A DNA stretch of 64,000 nt, from assembly GCF_012070565.1 (NCBI RefSeq), contig NZ_JAAQRO010000003.1, positions 1-64,000 of the forward strand, written 5' to 3'. The position numbers and the translations under genes were made by a program. The notes beneath the pieces are model-generated. The model worked only from the letters and a program-made list of their open reading frames with translations, was not told where the DNA came from and ran no database searches. Shown piece by piece: positions 13,746-23,771 of the stretch (within the stretch, counting starts at the first letter, position 1; every line of letters starts with the position of its first letter). Source of the stretch: Anaerosporobacter faecicola. Lineage in GTDB: Bacteria > Bacillota > Clostridia > Lachnospirales > Lachnospiraceae.

Positions 13746-15611
13746 GTGTTAACTGTGGGTAGTGAAAGAGCAAGATCTAGAAAAAAGACAGAAAAATTAT
13801 TCAGAAACATAATTAAGAAAGCACTATCTAGACCAGAAGAATTAACAGTAAGTGAATGGGCAGAGAAATATAGAATACTTGATGAATCTAGTAGTTTGCC
13901 AGGTAGATGGAGTAACAATGTTACACCATATCTAGTTGAGATTATGAATTGCTTCAATGATCCATACATTCACAATATTAACTTTGTTAAGCCTTCTCAA
14001 GTAGGAGGAACAGAGGCACTTATTAATATGCTTGGCTGGATAGTAACACAGAACCCTTCACCTGCTATGATGGTATATCCAAGTGATGATTTGGCAAAAG
14101 ATATTTCTAACGATAAGTTAAAGCCAGCTTTTCTTAAGAGCAAAGATATAAGAGATAGATTCTATCAGAATTCATCAAAAGAACTTAAATTAAAGTTTAA
14201 AGGGATGACTTTATATCTACGTGGTGCAGCATCACCTTCTAAATTAGCATCTAAAGCAATAAGATATTTATTCTTTGATGAAATTGACAAAATAGGTGGA
14301 GCATCTAAGAAAGAGGCATCACCATACAATCTTGCTTTAGAGAGAACTAAGACATTCAAATACACAAGAAAGATATATACATGTTCTACACCAACATTGA
14401 AAACAAATTATGTTTGGTCTTTGCATGAGGCAGCAGATGAAGTAAGACATTTTGTCATGCCATGCCCCCATTGTGGAGAATTCATTGAATTTAAGTGGAA
14501 ACAAGTAATATTTGATAAAGATAAAAGTCTTAGTGTGCTGGATAGAGCAAAGACAGCAAAATACTTTTGCCAGGAATGTGGTTGTGAGATAGAGAACAAC
14601 CAAAAGCCAGCAATGTTAAGAGCTGGTAAGTGGGTAACAGTAACTAAGAGAAACATTGGAAAACCTGAGAGTGTATCGTTTTGGATTAACTCACTATATA
14701 GTATCTTCGTGAATTGGGAAGATGCAGCTAAAGAGTTTCTAGAATCACAAGATGATCCAGAAAAGTTACAAAACTTTGTAAATTCATGGTTAGGAGAACC
14801 TTGGGAAGATACAAAGTTGAAAACAAGTGAATCCCTCGTACTAGAAAGACAAACAAATTATGAACAGTACGAGATACCAGAGTGGACAGAGCTCTTAACA
14901 GGTGGTGTTGACGTTCAGGAGAATTGCTTGTATTGGACCATACGAGCATGGGGAAAGCATATAACTAGTCAAAATATTGCGCATGGACAAGCATTTACAC
15001 TAAATGAAATTGAGACGGTTATGAATCTACCGTTTAAGGTAAGAGATGGAACTGATTTTATTGTAAATTTGGTATTACTGGATTCAGGTTATAACTCAGA
15101 TGATATCTATGATTTCTGCGCAAGCAATAGTGATTGGGCATTACCTTGTAAAGGTGCATCTAACCCTATGTTATCTCATTACAAGTTATCCAAGGTAAAT
15201 AAAGCTACTTCTAGTGCATATGGGATGAATCTTGTTGTTGTAGATGGTGGTAAATACAAGGATATGATTGCAAGTAGACTTTTGAAAGATAAAGGAAATG
15301 GTAGATGGCTTGTATATAAAGGTTGTGATGAAGAGTATGCCAAGCAAGTGACTAGCGAACACAAGGTAAATGAAAAGAGTGGTAATCGTACTATACAAGT
15401 TTGGAAACAAAAAACATCTCATGCAGACAATCATTATCTTGACTGTGAAGTGTATGCATTTGCAGCAGCAGACATATTAGGTGTTAGAACATTACACCTT
15501 CAAACAGATGATGAGAATGAAGAAGTTAAGAAAGAACAAAAAGTACAGGAGAGTAGCAATGAAGAAAAGTGGATAAATCAAAATGAAGGTTGGTTAGGAG
15601 GACAAGAATGA
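13746..15611 (+). CDS. terL: Terminase large subunit, GpA family
   Basis: The 621-codon frame encodes a lambda GpA-type packaging ATPase/nuclease. The Walker A-like VKPSQVGGTE lies at about residues 81-90 and the Walker B YLFFDEID at about 174-181. A Cys4 zinc ribbon (CPHCGEF and CQECGCE) lies near 240-285. The C-terminal half is the endonuclease domain. GTG 13755, with AGGTG six nt upstream, is an alternative start. It pumps DNA into proheads through the portal. Confidence 0.93.
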   Translation: MLTVGSERARSRKKTEKLFRNIIKKALSRPEELTVSEWAEKYRILDESSSLPGRWSNNVTPYLVEIMNCFNDPYIHNINFVKPSQVGGTEALINMLGWIVTQNPSPAMMVYPSDDLAKDISNDKLKPAFLKSKDIRDRFYQNSSKELKLKFKGMTLYLRGAASPSKLASKAIRYLFFDEIDKIGGASKKEASPYNLALERTKTFKYTRKIYTCSTPTLKTNYVWSLHEAADEVRHFVMPCPHCGEFIEFKWKQVIFDKDKSLSVLDRAKTAKYFCQECGCEIENNQKPAMLRAGKWVTVTKRNIGKPESVSFWINSLYSIFVNWEDAAKEFLESQDDPEKLQNFVNSWLGEPWEDTKLKTSESLVLERQTNYEQYEIPEWTELLTGGVDVQENCLYWTIRAWGKHITSQNIAHGQAFTLNEIETVMNLPFKVRDGTDFIVNLVLLDSGYNSDDIYDFCASNSDWALPCKGASNPMLSHYKLSKVNKATSSAYGMNLVVVDGGKYKDMIASRLLKDKGNGRWLVYKGCDEEYAKQVTSEHKVNEKSGNRTIQVWKQKTSHADNHYLDCEVYAFAAADILGVRTLHLQTDDENEEVKKEQKVQESSNEEKWINQNEGWLGGQE

Positions 15612-15826
15612 GTAAAACAAGTGATATGCTCAGTAATGTTGAGAATGCGATAGAAAGTATCTTGTTAGGTGGACAGTCATACAAAATTGGGTCAAGAACA
15701 CTTACAAGAGCAGATCTTAATATGTTGTATAAAATGCGTAATGATTTAAGAGCAGAGCAGAACCAAGAACAAGGAAATACTGGTTTACTTGATGATACAT
15801 ATGTGGCGTTCTTCGATGGGAGGTAG
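15608..15826 (+). CDS. gpW-like head-tail joining protein
   Basis: ATG 15608 overlaps the terminase stop (ATGA), and AGGAGGACAAG lies upstream. The 72-aa product begins MSKTSDMLSNVENAIESILL, and the strand-then-helix pattern (YKIGSRTLTRADLNMLYKMR) matches lambda gpW. gpW plugs filled heads before tail joining. It lies between terminase and portal as in lambda. Confidence 0.75.
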   Translation: MSKTSDMLSNVENAIESILLGGQSYKIGSRTLTRADLNMLYKMRNDLRAEQNQEQGNTGLLDDTYVAFFDGR

Positions 15827-15829
15827 ATT

Positions 15830-17314
15830 ATGAGTTGGTTAGATAGTGCAATACAATTTGTATCTCCTAAGTGGGGGTCTCTTAGAGAAGCATGGAGGCA
15901 AAACCTAGAAGAGCAAAAGAGTTATGATGCTGCAAGTTATAGTCGAATGAATGCAAATTGGAGAGCTGTTAATCAATCAGCAGAAGATACAGACAGAATG
16001 TCAAGAGATACAATACGAGCCAGGGCAAGAGACCTGGAACGTAATTCGGACATGATGAATTCAGTAACAGGTGCATTCAAAAGAAATGTTATCGGTGGAG
16101 GCTATACAATACAGGTTAAAACTGATGATGAAAAGTTGAATCAACAACTTACAGAATTATGGAAAGAATGGTGTAAAAAGAAAAACTGTGATGTTACTGA
16201 GACACAGAGCTTTAATCAAATCCTTAGAATGGCGGTAGTTAGAAAGAAAATTGATGGTGGAATCCTATTTGTAAAACGATATACGGACGGCGGATTGGTA
16301 CCGTTTAAGCTTCAAATGATTGAAGTTGATGAGTTAGACACTAGTCGAGTTTTTACAAGTAAACCAGGAAACATCGTATCTGGTGGAATTGAGTACAATC
16401 ATTACAACAAGGCAGTAGGCTATTGGATTAAACAGTATTCGATAGATGGAATCATAGAACATGAACCAGTTTATCTTGATGCAAAAGACGTTATTTTCTA
16501 TTTTACAAAGAAAAGACCGTCGCAAGTAAGAGAAATATCTGATACAACACAGACTATTACAAGAATTAGAGATGTAAATGAATTTATGGTTGCTGTATCT
16601 GTAAAAGAGAGAATAGCAGCATGTTTATCCGTATTTATTAAAAAATGTATGCCGTCTGGTAGTGGAGGAGGATTTGGTAGAGGAACGCAAAAGAATGGAA
16701 AAAGTGAATATGATGGAAAAACTCTAGCACCAGGTATGATTAAAGAACTTAATGCAGGAGATGAAATTCAAACAGTAGTTCCTTCAGGACAGGCAGCAGA
16801 TGCTACAAGCTATACAAAACTCCAACAAAGACTAATTGGAGCAGGGCAAGGTATATCTTATGAGGCTACATCAAGAGATATGTCGGAAACAAATTATTCA
16901 TCCGCAAGGCAAGGATTAATCGAAGATGAACAGACGTATCTAGAAGAGATTGAACTTCTAACTGATATTATGAGTGAGATTTATGAAACATTTGTTATCT
17001 CATGTGTATTAGCTGGATTAGTAGATATAAAAGATTTTTGGACTAACAAAAGAAAATATCTAAAACACGAGTGGATTAAAGCACCACGCAAATGGATTGA
17101 CCCAGTTAAGGAGGCTAATGCTAATAAAATTGCTATGTATACAGGACAAAAAACGTTCCAACAGATTGCAGCAGAGAACGGTAAGGACTGGAAAGAGCAA
17201 ATGAAAGAGATGGCCGACGTTTTAGAATATGGGAAAGAATTAGGAATAGAGATGGGAGGTGTAGTATTTGGCAAAGAGTACAAAGAAAGTCAAGCAGACG
17301 GAAAACCTAACTAG
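15830..17314 (+). CDS. Portal protein, lambda gpB family
   Basis: The 494-aa protein begins MSWLDSAIQFVSPKWGSLRE. It contains the family's hallmarks NWRAVNQSAEDTDRMSRDTI and RARARDLERNSDMMNSVTGA near the N-terminus, and the C-terminal SSARQGLIEDEQTY helix. It forms the dodecameric ring at the portal vertex through which DNA enters. Its 3' end overlaps the protease gene by 47 nt. Confidence 0.93.
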   Translation: MSWLDSAIQFVSPKWGSLREAWRQNLEEQKSYDAASYSRMNANWRAVNQSAEDTDRMSRDTIRARARDLERNSDMMNSVTGAFKRNVIGGGYTIQVKTDDEKLNQQLTELWKEWCKKKNCDVTETQSFNQILRMAVVRKKIDGGILFVKRYTDGGLVPFKLQMIEVDELDTSRVFTSKPGNIVSGGIEYNHYNKAVGYWIKQYSIDGIIEHEPVYLDAKDVIFYFTKKRPSQVREISDTTQTITRIRDVNEFMVAVSVKERIAACLSVFIKKCMPSGSGGGFGRGTQKNGKSEYDGKTLAPGMIKELNAGDEIQTVVPSGQAADATSYTKLQQRLIGAGQGISYEATSRDMSETNYSSARQGLIEDEQTYLEEIELLTDIMSEIYETFVISCVLAGLVDIKDFWTNKRKYLKHEWIKAPRKWIDPVKEANANKIAMYTGQKTFQQIAAENGKDWKEQMKEMADVLEYGKELGIEMGGVVFGKEYKESQADGKPN

Positions 17315-17873
17315 GGAACTAGGAGTGAATTCTATTAGAGCTCTAGGAGGAGAAGAGTCCAGAAAATTTGAAATTTCATTTTCAAGTGAAGAACCATATG
17401 AAAGATGGTTTGGAACGGAAATTCTAGATCATAATGATGGTTGCGTTGATCTAACAAGATTATCTGAGATGGGTTGTGTGTTATTTAACCATAATAGAGA
17501 TAAAGTAATTGGTAAAGTTAACAAAGTATGGATTAAAGACAAGCGTGGATATGCAGAAATAGAATTTGACGAAGATGCAGAATCCGAAGTCATTTATCAA
17601 AAAGTTAAGAATGATACGCTGAAAGGTGTATCAATTGGCTACAGAATTTGTACAACAGAAGAAGTAGCAGTGAATCAACTATCACAAGATGGAAGATTTA
17701 AAGGACCATGCACAATAGCGAAAAGGTGGTTCCCATATGAAATTTCAATTGTATCAGTGCCAGCTGATTCTACTGTTGGTGTAGGAAGAGATCTGGAAGA
17801 AATAGAAGACACTGATAAACGTTCGCTTAGTTATTATGAGGCGATAGTACAAATCAACAGTAACAGTATATAG
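17268..17873 (+). CDS. HK97-type prohead protease (U35)
   Basis: A TTG start at 17268 is set by GGGAGGT seven nt upstream. The protein has the protease core, including VLFNHNRDKVIGKVNKVWI with the probable catalytic His, and later LKGVSIGYRI with the conserved Ser region. It processes the capsid scaffold domain during maturation. It is encoded just ahead of the capsid gene, as usual. Confidence 0.85.
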   Translation: MAKSTKKVKQTENLTRELGVNSIRALGGEESRKFEISFSSEEPYERWFGTEILDHNDGCVDLTRLSEMGCVLFNHNRDKVIGKVNKVWIKDKRGYAEIEFDEDAESEVIYQKVKNDTLKGVSIGYRICTTEEVAVNQLSQDGRFKGPCTIAKRWFPYEISIVSVPADSTVGVGRDLEEIEDTDKRSLSYYEAIVQINSNSI

Positions 17874-17886
17874 AGGAGGAATGAAA

Positions 17887-19392
17887 ATGACTTTAGAACA
17901 ACTAAAAGCTAAAAAAGTTCAATTAGTGCAACAACAGAAGCAATTAACAACAGCAGCTAAAGATGGTAAGAGAGATTTATCATCAGAAGAACAAACACAA
18001 TTTGACAATTTACAACGTGAGATTGATGAGGTTGATGGTCAAATCAAGGCACTTTTACCTGATACAATCCAACCAACATTAGAACAGGAAAGAACACGTA
18101 TTGCAGAAATTACACAGATGTGTAGAGATTTTGGTGTAGATGATAAAGATCTACAAAGATACATTAGTGATGGAACTAATCAAGATCAAGTAAGAACTGC
18201 CATCTTGGACAAGATGAAAGCAGACGGACAACCTCTTAACCAAAGAGGAATTGATGTAACCAAAGATTCAGAAGATAAGTACAGAGAAGCAGCAGCAGAT
18301 GCACTTGTAATGCGTGGTGGTGTTAATATTGAGAAACCGTCAGAGGGTGCTAGAGAATTAATGGGAATGAGTCTTCGAGATTTAGCAATTGAAGCATTAG
18401 AAAAAGAAGGCGAACAAGGGCTTTTAAGAATGTCAACAGATGAACTATTTGGAAGACTTACAAGAGCGTATTTCAATCCAACGGCAGCATTCCCAGCAAT
18501 TCTTGATACTGCTATTAACAAGGCATATGTGGAGGGACACAGGACAGCAGCTGTTACCTTTGATAAGTGGACAAAGAAGGGAACATTAAAAGACTTTAAG
18601 ACGCATGATAATAATTATCTTGCAGGTCCAGCTGGAGAATTCTTAGAAGTACCTGAGGGAGCTGAAATTAAACATGACACTCCTTCCGATGAGAAAAAGC
18701 CAACACGTAAATTAAAGACATATGCTCGTCAATTCACAATGACAAGACAAGCATTTATTAATGATGATATTGATTTCTTATCGAAAATTCCATCTAAATA
18801 CGCTACAGCAGCAAGAAAGACACAGAATAAACAGGTATACAACATCTTAATTAACAATCCTGTAATTTATGATGGAACAAAACTATTCACTACAGCACAC
18901 AAGAATGTATTAGCAAGCGGAACAGGAATTACAGCGGATGCAGTACAAAAGATGTTCTTAGCATTACAGATGCAAACAGATGAATTTGGAGATGCAGTGA
19001 TCATCAGACCTACATATTTTGTTGTTCCTGTTGGCTATTCATTTGCGGTATATGAAATTTTTAATAGCGCAACAATCAATACAACGAGCAATACACAAGC
19101 AGCCAATCCATTATACAGATACAGAGAGATGCTAGAGGTTATTGAAGATCCTACACTTAATGTATTAGCTGGTACAGGTGCTATTCCATGGTTTGTTGTT
19201 GGTGATAAATCGGACACTGATTCAATTGAAGTAGATTACTTAAACGGTAATGAAATTCCAACAATTAGACGTATGGAATCACCAGGAACACTTGGATTTG
19301 TATGGGATATATATTTAGACTGGGGTATTAGTGTAATGGATTATAGAGGTATTGTTAAGAATCCAGGAACTACTATTGCAAGTCCATTCTAA
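17887..19392 (+). CDS. HK97-fold major capsid protein with N-terminal scaffold domain
   Basis: ATG 17887 sits 7 nt after AGGAGG, and the ATG at 17881 is too close. The first 75 residues are a coiled coil (LEQLKAKKVQLVQQQKQLTT), the delta/scaffold domain removed by the protease. The rest is an HK97 fold, including ARQFTMTRQAFINDDIDFLS and the C-terminal strand region. It forms the capsid shell. Confidence 0.9.
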   Translation: MTLEQLKAKKVQLVQQQKQLTTAAKDGKRDLSSEEQTQFDNLQREIDEVDGQIKALLPDTIQPTLEQERTRIAEITQMCRDFGVDDKDLQRYISDGTNQDQVRTAILDKMKADGQPLNQRGIDVTKDSEDKYREAAADALVMRGGVNIEKPSEGARELMGMSLRDLAIEALEKEGEQGLLRMSTDELFGRLTRAYFNPTAAFPAILDTAINKAYVEGHRTAAVTFDKWTKKGTLKDFKTHDNNYLAGPAGEFLEVPEGAEIKHDTPSDEKKPTRKLKTYARQFTMTRQAFINDDIDFLSKIPSKYATAARKTQNKQVYNILINNPVIYDGTKLFTTAHKNVLASGTGITADAVQKMFLALQMQTDEFGDAVIIRPTYFVVPVGYSFAVYEIFNSATINTTSNTQAANPLYRYREMLEVIEDPTLNVLAGTGAIPWFVVGDKSDTDSIEVDYLNGNEIPTIRRMESPGTLGFVWDIYLDWGISVMDYRGIVKNPGTTIASPF

Positions 19393-19406
19393 GGAGGTAG
19401 AGAGGT

Positions 19407-19742
19407 ATGAGTAAAGCAACATATTGGCAAAAAGGCGAACAGCTAGATTATAAAAATAGTACAACAAGTGCTATTGCTACTAATACAGTCGTAAAACTAG
19501 GAACTAGGATTGGTATAGTTGGTAATACGATCAATCCAGGGGAGACTGGAGTTCTTGTAATGGAAGGTGTATTTGAAGTAAATAAGATTAGTACAAATGA
19601 AATTACCGCTGGTACAGACGTATATTACGATGCGACAAATGATGGGTTCACTGAAACAGCTACAAGTAATACATTAGCTGGATATGCAGTTCAAACAGTA
19701 GCAGCCGCAGATACCAAGATGCTGGTTAAGTTGAAAGGTTAA
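19407..19742 (+). CDS. DUF2190-type capsid decoration protein
   Basis: The 111-aa, Gly/Thr-rich beta protein begins MSKATYWQKGEQLDYKNSTT, with GTDVYYDATNDGFTETATSN and AGYAVQTVAAADTKMLVKL. This is the DUF2190 pattern, whose members often stabilise capsids as trimers. It directly follows the capsid gene, with AAGGAGG upstream. Confidence 0.8.
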   Translation: MSKATYWQKGEQLDYKNSTTSAIATNTVVKLGTRIGIVGNTINPGETGVLVMEGVFEVNKISTNEITAGTDVYYDATNDGFTETATSNTLAGYAVQTVAAADTKMLVKLKG

Positions 19743-19751
19743 GGTGATTGT

Positions 19752-20030
19752 ATGGCAGGCAGAACGCTTAATAAACCTAAGAAAGAACAGAAAGTTGTAC
19801 CAGTGCAACAAGATGAAATTACAGAAGTAAAAGAAGAACAAGTTCAAGAAGAAAAGCCTCGGAGAGAAGAGGATAATCAGGAAGAGGAAAAAGAGAAAAT
19901 TAAAAAACTTTATGCAACTTATCCAATTCTTTTCGAATCACATCAATACAAAGTTGGTGATCAACTTCCAACAACGAATATGGAAATGGTAAATGCATGG
20001 ATTGAAGCAGAAGCAGCAGTTTGGAAGTGA
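19752..20030 (+). CDS. Phage head/connector-region protein, acidic N-terminus
   Basis: The 92-aa product has a low-complexity Lys/Glu-rich N-terminal half (EKPRREEDNQEEEKEKIK) and a small C-terminal domain (YPILFESHQYKVGDQLPTTN). Its position between the decoration protein and the connectors suggests a head-completion role. No family is certain. Confidence 0.5.
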   Translation: MAGRTLNKPKKEQKVVPVQQDEITEVKEEQVQEEKPRREEDNQEEEKEKIKKLYATYPILFESHQYKVGDQLPTTNMEMVNAWIEAEAAVWK

Positions 20031-20034
20031 TCGT

Positions 20035-20361
20035 ATGAAGACGTTCAAGGATATAATTAAACAAGATATTAAGAGTACATTCATTAATGATAATGAGTTT
20101 TCGGAAAAACATCGTATTGATGGTAAAGAGATGAGTGTAATAACAGATGGAATAGAACTCTTAGAACGTGAAAAGAAAGTCAAAGATAAGGCAGATGGAT
20201 TATTTTTAAAACAAAAGCTTATCTATGTTGCGGCAGAGGACTTTGGTCCTTTGCCACGTATAGGAAGAATTATAAAGTTAGACAAGTATGATTATAGAAT
20301 AATTGATGCGATTGCAGAAAATTGTATGTATTCTTTAACATTGGAGGCATATAAAGGTTGA
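20035..20361 (+). CDS. Head-tail connector-like protein
   Basis: ATG 20035 is taken rather than the longer open frame from 19993. The 108-aa product begins MKTFKDIIKQDIKSTFINDN and has a C-terminal domain (GPLPRIGRIIKLDKYDYRII) like gpFII/ATP-binding-fold joiners. It precedes the gpZ-like gene, which fits a head-tail joining protein. Confidence 0.55.
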   Translation: MKTFKDIIKQDIKSTFINDNEFSEKHRIDGKEMSVITDGIELLEREKKVKDKADGLFLKQKLIYVAAEDFGPLPRIGRIIKLDKYDYRIIDAIAENCMYSLTLEAYKG

Positions 20362-20990
20362 TTACTTTTAAAGTTGATGAAAATGCATTGAAAATGATTG
20401 AGCTAAAGCTTGATTATATGAGTGTAAAAGCACCAGAAGTGCTAAAAAAGTCTATTAATGATACCGCTAAGATGTTAAAAAATGACCTTAAAGTTGAGGT
20501 GAAAAAAAACTATACAGCTAAGGTTGGCGGTATTAATAAAGCTATTTCTATCAAAAAGGCAACGAATAAGCAGATTGTTGCAGTTGTTACTGTTACAGGA
20601 AAACCAATACCACTTGTTCAATTCAAGAACGTAGCAGATGACTCAGTAAGAGCAAAAGCAATTAAAAGAAACAAGCTTAAACCTTTGACACTATCTGGTG
20701 CAGACCATAATGGTAAAGACCTTAAATCTTTCGTAGCAAAAATGAGCAATGGACATGTTGGTATCTTTCAAAGAACACCAGGGAAAACAATGAAAGGACA
20801 TGGAAGTAGAACACTAAAGAATGGAAAAAAGACTACGGGAAGAGATGCAATAAAACAATTTTATGGTAACTCAATTGTTAAGATGGTTGGAAATGAGGAT
20901 TTGGTTTGTAGCAAGGTTGAGAAAAAGGCTAATGACTATCTAAAAGAATCTTTAGATAAACATATCGCCAAAGTATTGGAGGGAAACTAA
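20358..20990 (+). CDS. Minor tail protein Z-like tail completion protein
   Basis: A TTG start overlaps the preceding stop. The 210-aa basic protein begins MITFKVDENALKMIELKLDY, with a middle containing KATNKQIVAVVTVTGKPIPL and SNGHVGIFQRTPG, typical of prophage minor tail protein Z. It helps complete the tail end that joins the head. Confidence 0.75.
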   Translation: MITFKVDENALKMIELKLDYMSVKAPEVLKKSINDTAKMLKNDLKVEVKKNYTAKVGGINKAISIKKATNKQIVAVVTVTGKPIPLVQFKNVADDSVRAKAIKRNKLKPLTLSGADHNGKDLKSFVAKMSNGHVGIFQRTPGKTMKGHGSRTLKNGKKTTGRDAIKQFYGNSIVKMVGNEDLVCSKVEKKANDYLKESLDKHIAKVLEGN

Positions 20991-21484
20991 TGACATCAAT
21001 TTTCTTACAGGAAGATTTGAAAGAAGAACTGGAAAAGGTTTTAGGAGAAGTCAGGTTAAAGGACCCAAACAATACTGGAAAGTATACTAGCATTAAAATT
21101 TATGAACAAGTTTTACCTAAAATCAAAATTGAGTATGACAGGTATGATGAAGAGGAAGAGGATCAATCAGAAGAACCATTTCCATACATAATCATAAAAC
21201 TTGATTCAGGAAAGATAGTAAATGAAGATGAAGCTGTAAAAGTAGAATTACTGATTGCTACATACGATGATGATTTACAAAATCAAGGGCACAAAGACGT
21301 GTTGAATATAATTAATAAAATATATGAACGATTTTATAAAAACCCAATGTTAGCGAACAAGTATTTTCGGGTAAATGATATTGATTGGGTGCTTCAAGAC
21401 GATGATATGTATCCTTACTATTATGGAGCAATGGGAATGGAATTCAAAGTAAGAATGTTTAAGAAGGAGGATAGGTTTGCATGA
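20990..21484 (+). CDS. Tail terminator-region protein
   Basis: The 164-aa product has an acidic linker (YDEEEEDQSEEPFPYI) followed by strands and helices (VKVELLIATYDDDLQNQGHK, DVLNIINKIYERFYKN). This resembles the small tail-terminator group encoded between gpZ-like and sheath genes in contractile-tailed phages. It overlaps both neighbours. Confidence 0.55.
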   Translation: MTSIFLQEDLKEELEKVLGEVRLKDPNNTGKYTSIKIYEQVLPKIKIEYDRYDEEEEDQSEEPFPYIIIKLDSGKIVNEDEAVKVELLIATYDDDLQNQGHKDVLNIINKIYERFYKNPMLANKYFRVNDIDWVLQDDDMYPYYYGAMGMEFKVRMFKKEDRFA

Positions 21485-21783
21485 CAACAAAGAAAAATAT
21501 AACAGCAGAAGTTACAGCAGAAGAAACAAAAAAAGCAGCTAAGAGAGAACCAAAGCAAGTAATCTATATAGGGCCCACAATACCAGGAGTAATAAAAAAT
21601 AATACAATCTTTAACAACGGTGTTGATCAGCGAGTATCAGAACGAATTAAAAGCCAACCAGAGCTTGGAGGACTTTTAATTGATATTGAAGGTTTGTCAG
21701 ATGCACAAAGACAGATAGCACTTAAAAAGGGTGCGTACTACTCTCTATATAGCAAAGTAAAAAACAGTTTAAAGGAGGAATAG
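21481..21783 (+). CDS. Phage protein preceding the tail sheath, unknown
   Basis: The 100-aa product has a Lys/Glu-rich start (MTTKKNITAEVTAEETKKAA), then IYIGPTIPGVIKNNTIFNNG. It overlaps the previous gene by 4 nt. Genes of this size at this position often encode small tail-associated proteins. The function is unknown. Confidence 0.5.
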   Translation: MTTKKNITAEVTAEETKKAAKREPKQVIYIGPTIPGVIKNNTIFNNGVDQRVSERIKSQPELGGLLIDIEGLSDAQRQIALKKGAYYSLYSKVKNSLKEE

Positions 21784-21786
21784 AGT

Positions 21787-23232
21787 ATGTATCAACATGG
21801 AGTTAGAACAAAGGAAAACCCTACAAGTCTTAGTGCACCAATTGTAAGCAAGAATGGGCCACAAGTTGTATTTGGAACAGCACCCATCAATTTAGTTGCA
21901 GATCTATCAAGTGCAGTTAACAAATTGATTATTGCAAACACAATGGAAGAGGCTAAGAGACAATTAGGTTATTCAGAGGATTTTGATAACTATACGTTAT
22001 GTCAAAGCATGAAAGCTACATTTGAAGTATTCAAGGTAGCACCAATCATTTTCTGTAATGTCCTAGATCCAACTAAACATAAAAAGGCAAATGCAGAAAA
22101 AACGTTACAAGTTAATAACAATCAAGCTATGTATGATGAAATGGGTGTTTTGTTAAGTACAGTAGTAGTAAAAAAAGATACGACAGAATTAACAGTAAAT
22201 AAGGACTACATTCTTGAATTTGATGATAAAGGTTATGTGTCTATTACTCTTGTAGCAGGCGGTGCTGGAGAATCAGCTACATCACTTGAAGTCACAAGCG
22301 ATAGTATTGATCCTAGCAAAGTAACTGCAAGTGATGTAATAGGTGGATATGATTCGGAAACAGGAAAGGAAACAGGTCTTGAATTAGTAAGACAGGTATA
22401 TCCAAAGTTTAATCTTCCTCCTGGTTTGATTATTGCGCCAGGTTGGTCGAAGAACAAAATTGTAGCAGCTGCTATGGTAGCAAAGTGCACAGAGATTAAC
22501 GGGGTATTCAATACGGAATGTATTATCGATTTTGATACATCAACAGTAAAGAAATACACTCAACTAGAAGCAGCAAAGGAAACATTAGGGGTTGTAAGTA
22601 GCCATGCTATACTTACATGGCCAATGCTTAAGATTGATGATGTAATCTATAGTTTTTCGGCTTTATTAGCAGCATTAATTTATTATACGGATGCAAACAA
22701 TTCAGATGTTCCGAATTTATCACCATCTAATAAATTATTAGGGGTATCCGCTACAGTATTGACTGATGGTACAGAGGTGATGCTTGACCAAGTGCAAGCA
22801 AATGAAATTAATGCGCTGGGTATCGTGACAGCTTTGAATTTTGGTGGTTGGAAGAGTTGGGGTAACAATACGGCATGTTATCCAGAAATTAATGATCCAA
22901 AAGACCGTTGGATTTGTTGCAGAAGATTTTTCTCTTGGTGGGGGAATAACTTCATTATTGACTTTGCTAACAAAGTTGATGAATTAACAAATTTCCGTCT
23001 TATAGAATCAATTGTTGATGCAGAAAATATTAAAGGAAATAGCTATACAGCCCAAGGTATGTGTGCTGGTGCGAAAATTCAATATTTAACAAGTGATAAC
23101 CCAATCGAGAGTATTTTAGATGGTAAGGTTGTATTTAGACAATATCTAGCACCATATACACCAGCTGAGGATATTCTTAATATCCTAGAATTTGACCCAT
23201 CAATGATTGAATCAGCGTTAGGAGGCGAATAA
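21787..23232 (+). CDS. Contractile tail sheath protein
   Basis: The 481-aa protein begins MYQHGVRTKENPTSLSAPIV and shows sheath signatures: GTAPINLVADLSSAVNKLII near the start, and in the C-terminal domain WKSWGNNTACYPEINDPKDR and DRWICCRRFFSWW. Sheath subunits wrap the tail tube and contract at infection. The tube gene follows directly. Confidence 0.92.
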   Translation: MYQHGVRTKENPTSLSAPIVSKNGPQVVFGTAPINLVADLSSAVNKLIIANTMEEAKRQLGYSEDFDNYTLCQSMKATFEVFKVAPIIFCNVLDPTKHKKANAEKTLQVNNNQAMYDEMGVLLSTVVVKKDTTELTVNKDYILEFDDKGYVSITLVAGGAGESATSLEVTSDSIDPSKVTASDVIGGYDSETGKETGLELVRQVYPKFNLPPGLIIAPGWSKNKIVAAAMVAKCTEINGVFNTECIIDFDTSTVKKYTQLEAAKETLGVVSSHAILTWPMLKIDDVIYSFSALLAALIYYTDANNSDVPNLSPSNKLLGVSATVLTDGTEVMLDQVQANEINALGIVTALNFGGWKSWGNNTACYPEINDPKDRWICCRRFFSWWGNNFIIDFANKVDELTNFRLIESIVDAENIKGNSYTAQGMCAGAKIQYLTSDNPIESILDGKVVFRQYLAPYTPAEDILNILEFDPSMIESALGGE

Positions 23233-23234
23233 GC

Positions 23235-23759
23235 ATGGATAAGAACAAAATACCAGAGGTAATTAATAATTATAACGTGTATAAACAAGGCAATCAACTT
23301 GTAGGAATATCAGGAGAAGTAGCACTTCCAGATATGGACGCAATCACGGCAACAATTAGTGGGGCTGGAGTACTTGGAGAATATGAAACAGCTATTATCG
23401 GTATGTTTTCGAGTATGAAGATGGATATTCCGTTCAGAATGCTTGAAGATGATATATTTAGTCTTATGGACCCGACAGAACTCTTAGATCTTACTCTAAG
23501 AGGTTCACAGCAGTATACAACGAGAGATACAGCAGCACTTGATTACTTAAGTATGAGAGTTGTGGTTAGAGGTAAGATGCTATCATTCAAGGGTGGAAAG
23601 CTTAAGAAAGGTGAACAGATGGACGCATCTGTTTCAATAGAGTTACTCTACATCTTAATTGAGATTGATGGGCAGACCAAGCTTGAATTAGACAAGCTTA
23701 ATAGTAAATATATCGTAAACGGTAAAGACGTACTAGAAAAAGTAAGAAATCAATGCTAG
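23235..23759 (+). CDS. Major tail tube protein (P2 FII family)
   Basis: The 174-aa beta-rich product begins MDKNKIPEVINNYNVYKQGN and contains GISGEVALPDMDAITATISG. It has the size and position of the P2 FII-type tube protein. Its subunits form the rigid inner tube on which the sheath assembles. Confidence 0.9.
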   Translation: MDKNKIPEVINNYNVYKQGNQLVGISGEVALPDMDAITATISGAGVLGEYETAIIGMFSSMKMDIPFRMLEDDIFSLMDPTELLDLTLRGSQQYTTRDTAALDYLSMRVVVRGKMLSFKGGKLKKGEQMDASVSIELLYILIEIDGQTKLELDKLNSKYIVNGKDVLEKVRNQC

Positions 23760-23771
23760 GAGGGCAATGAG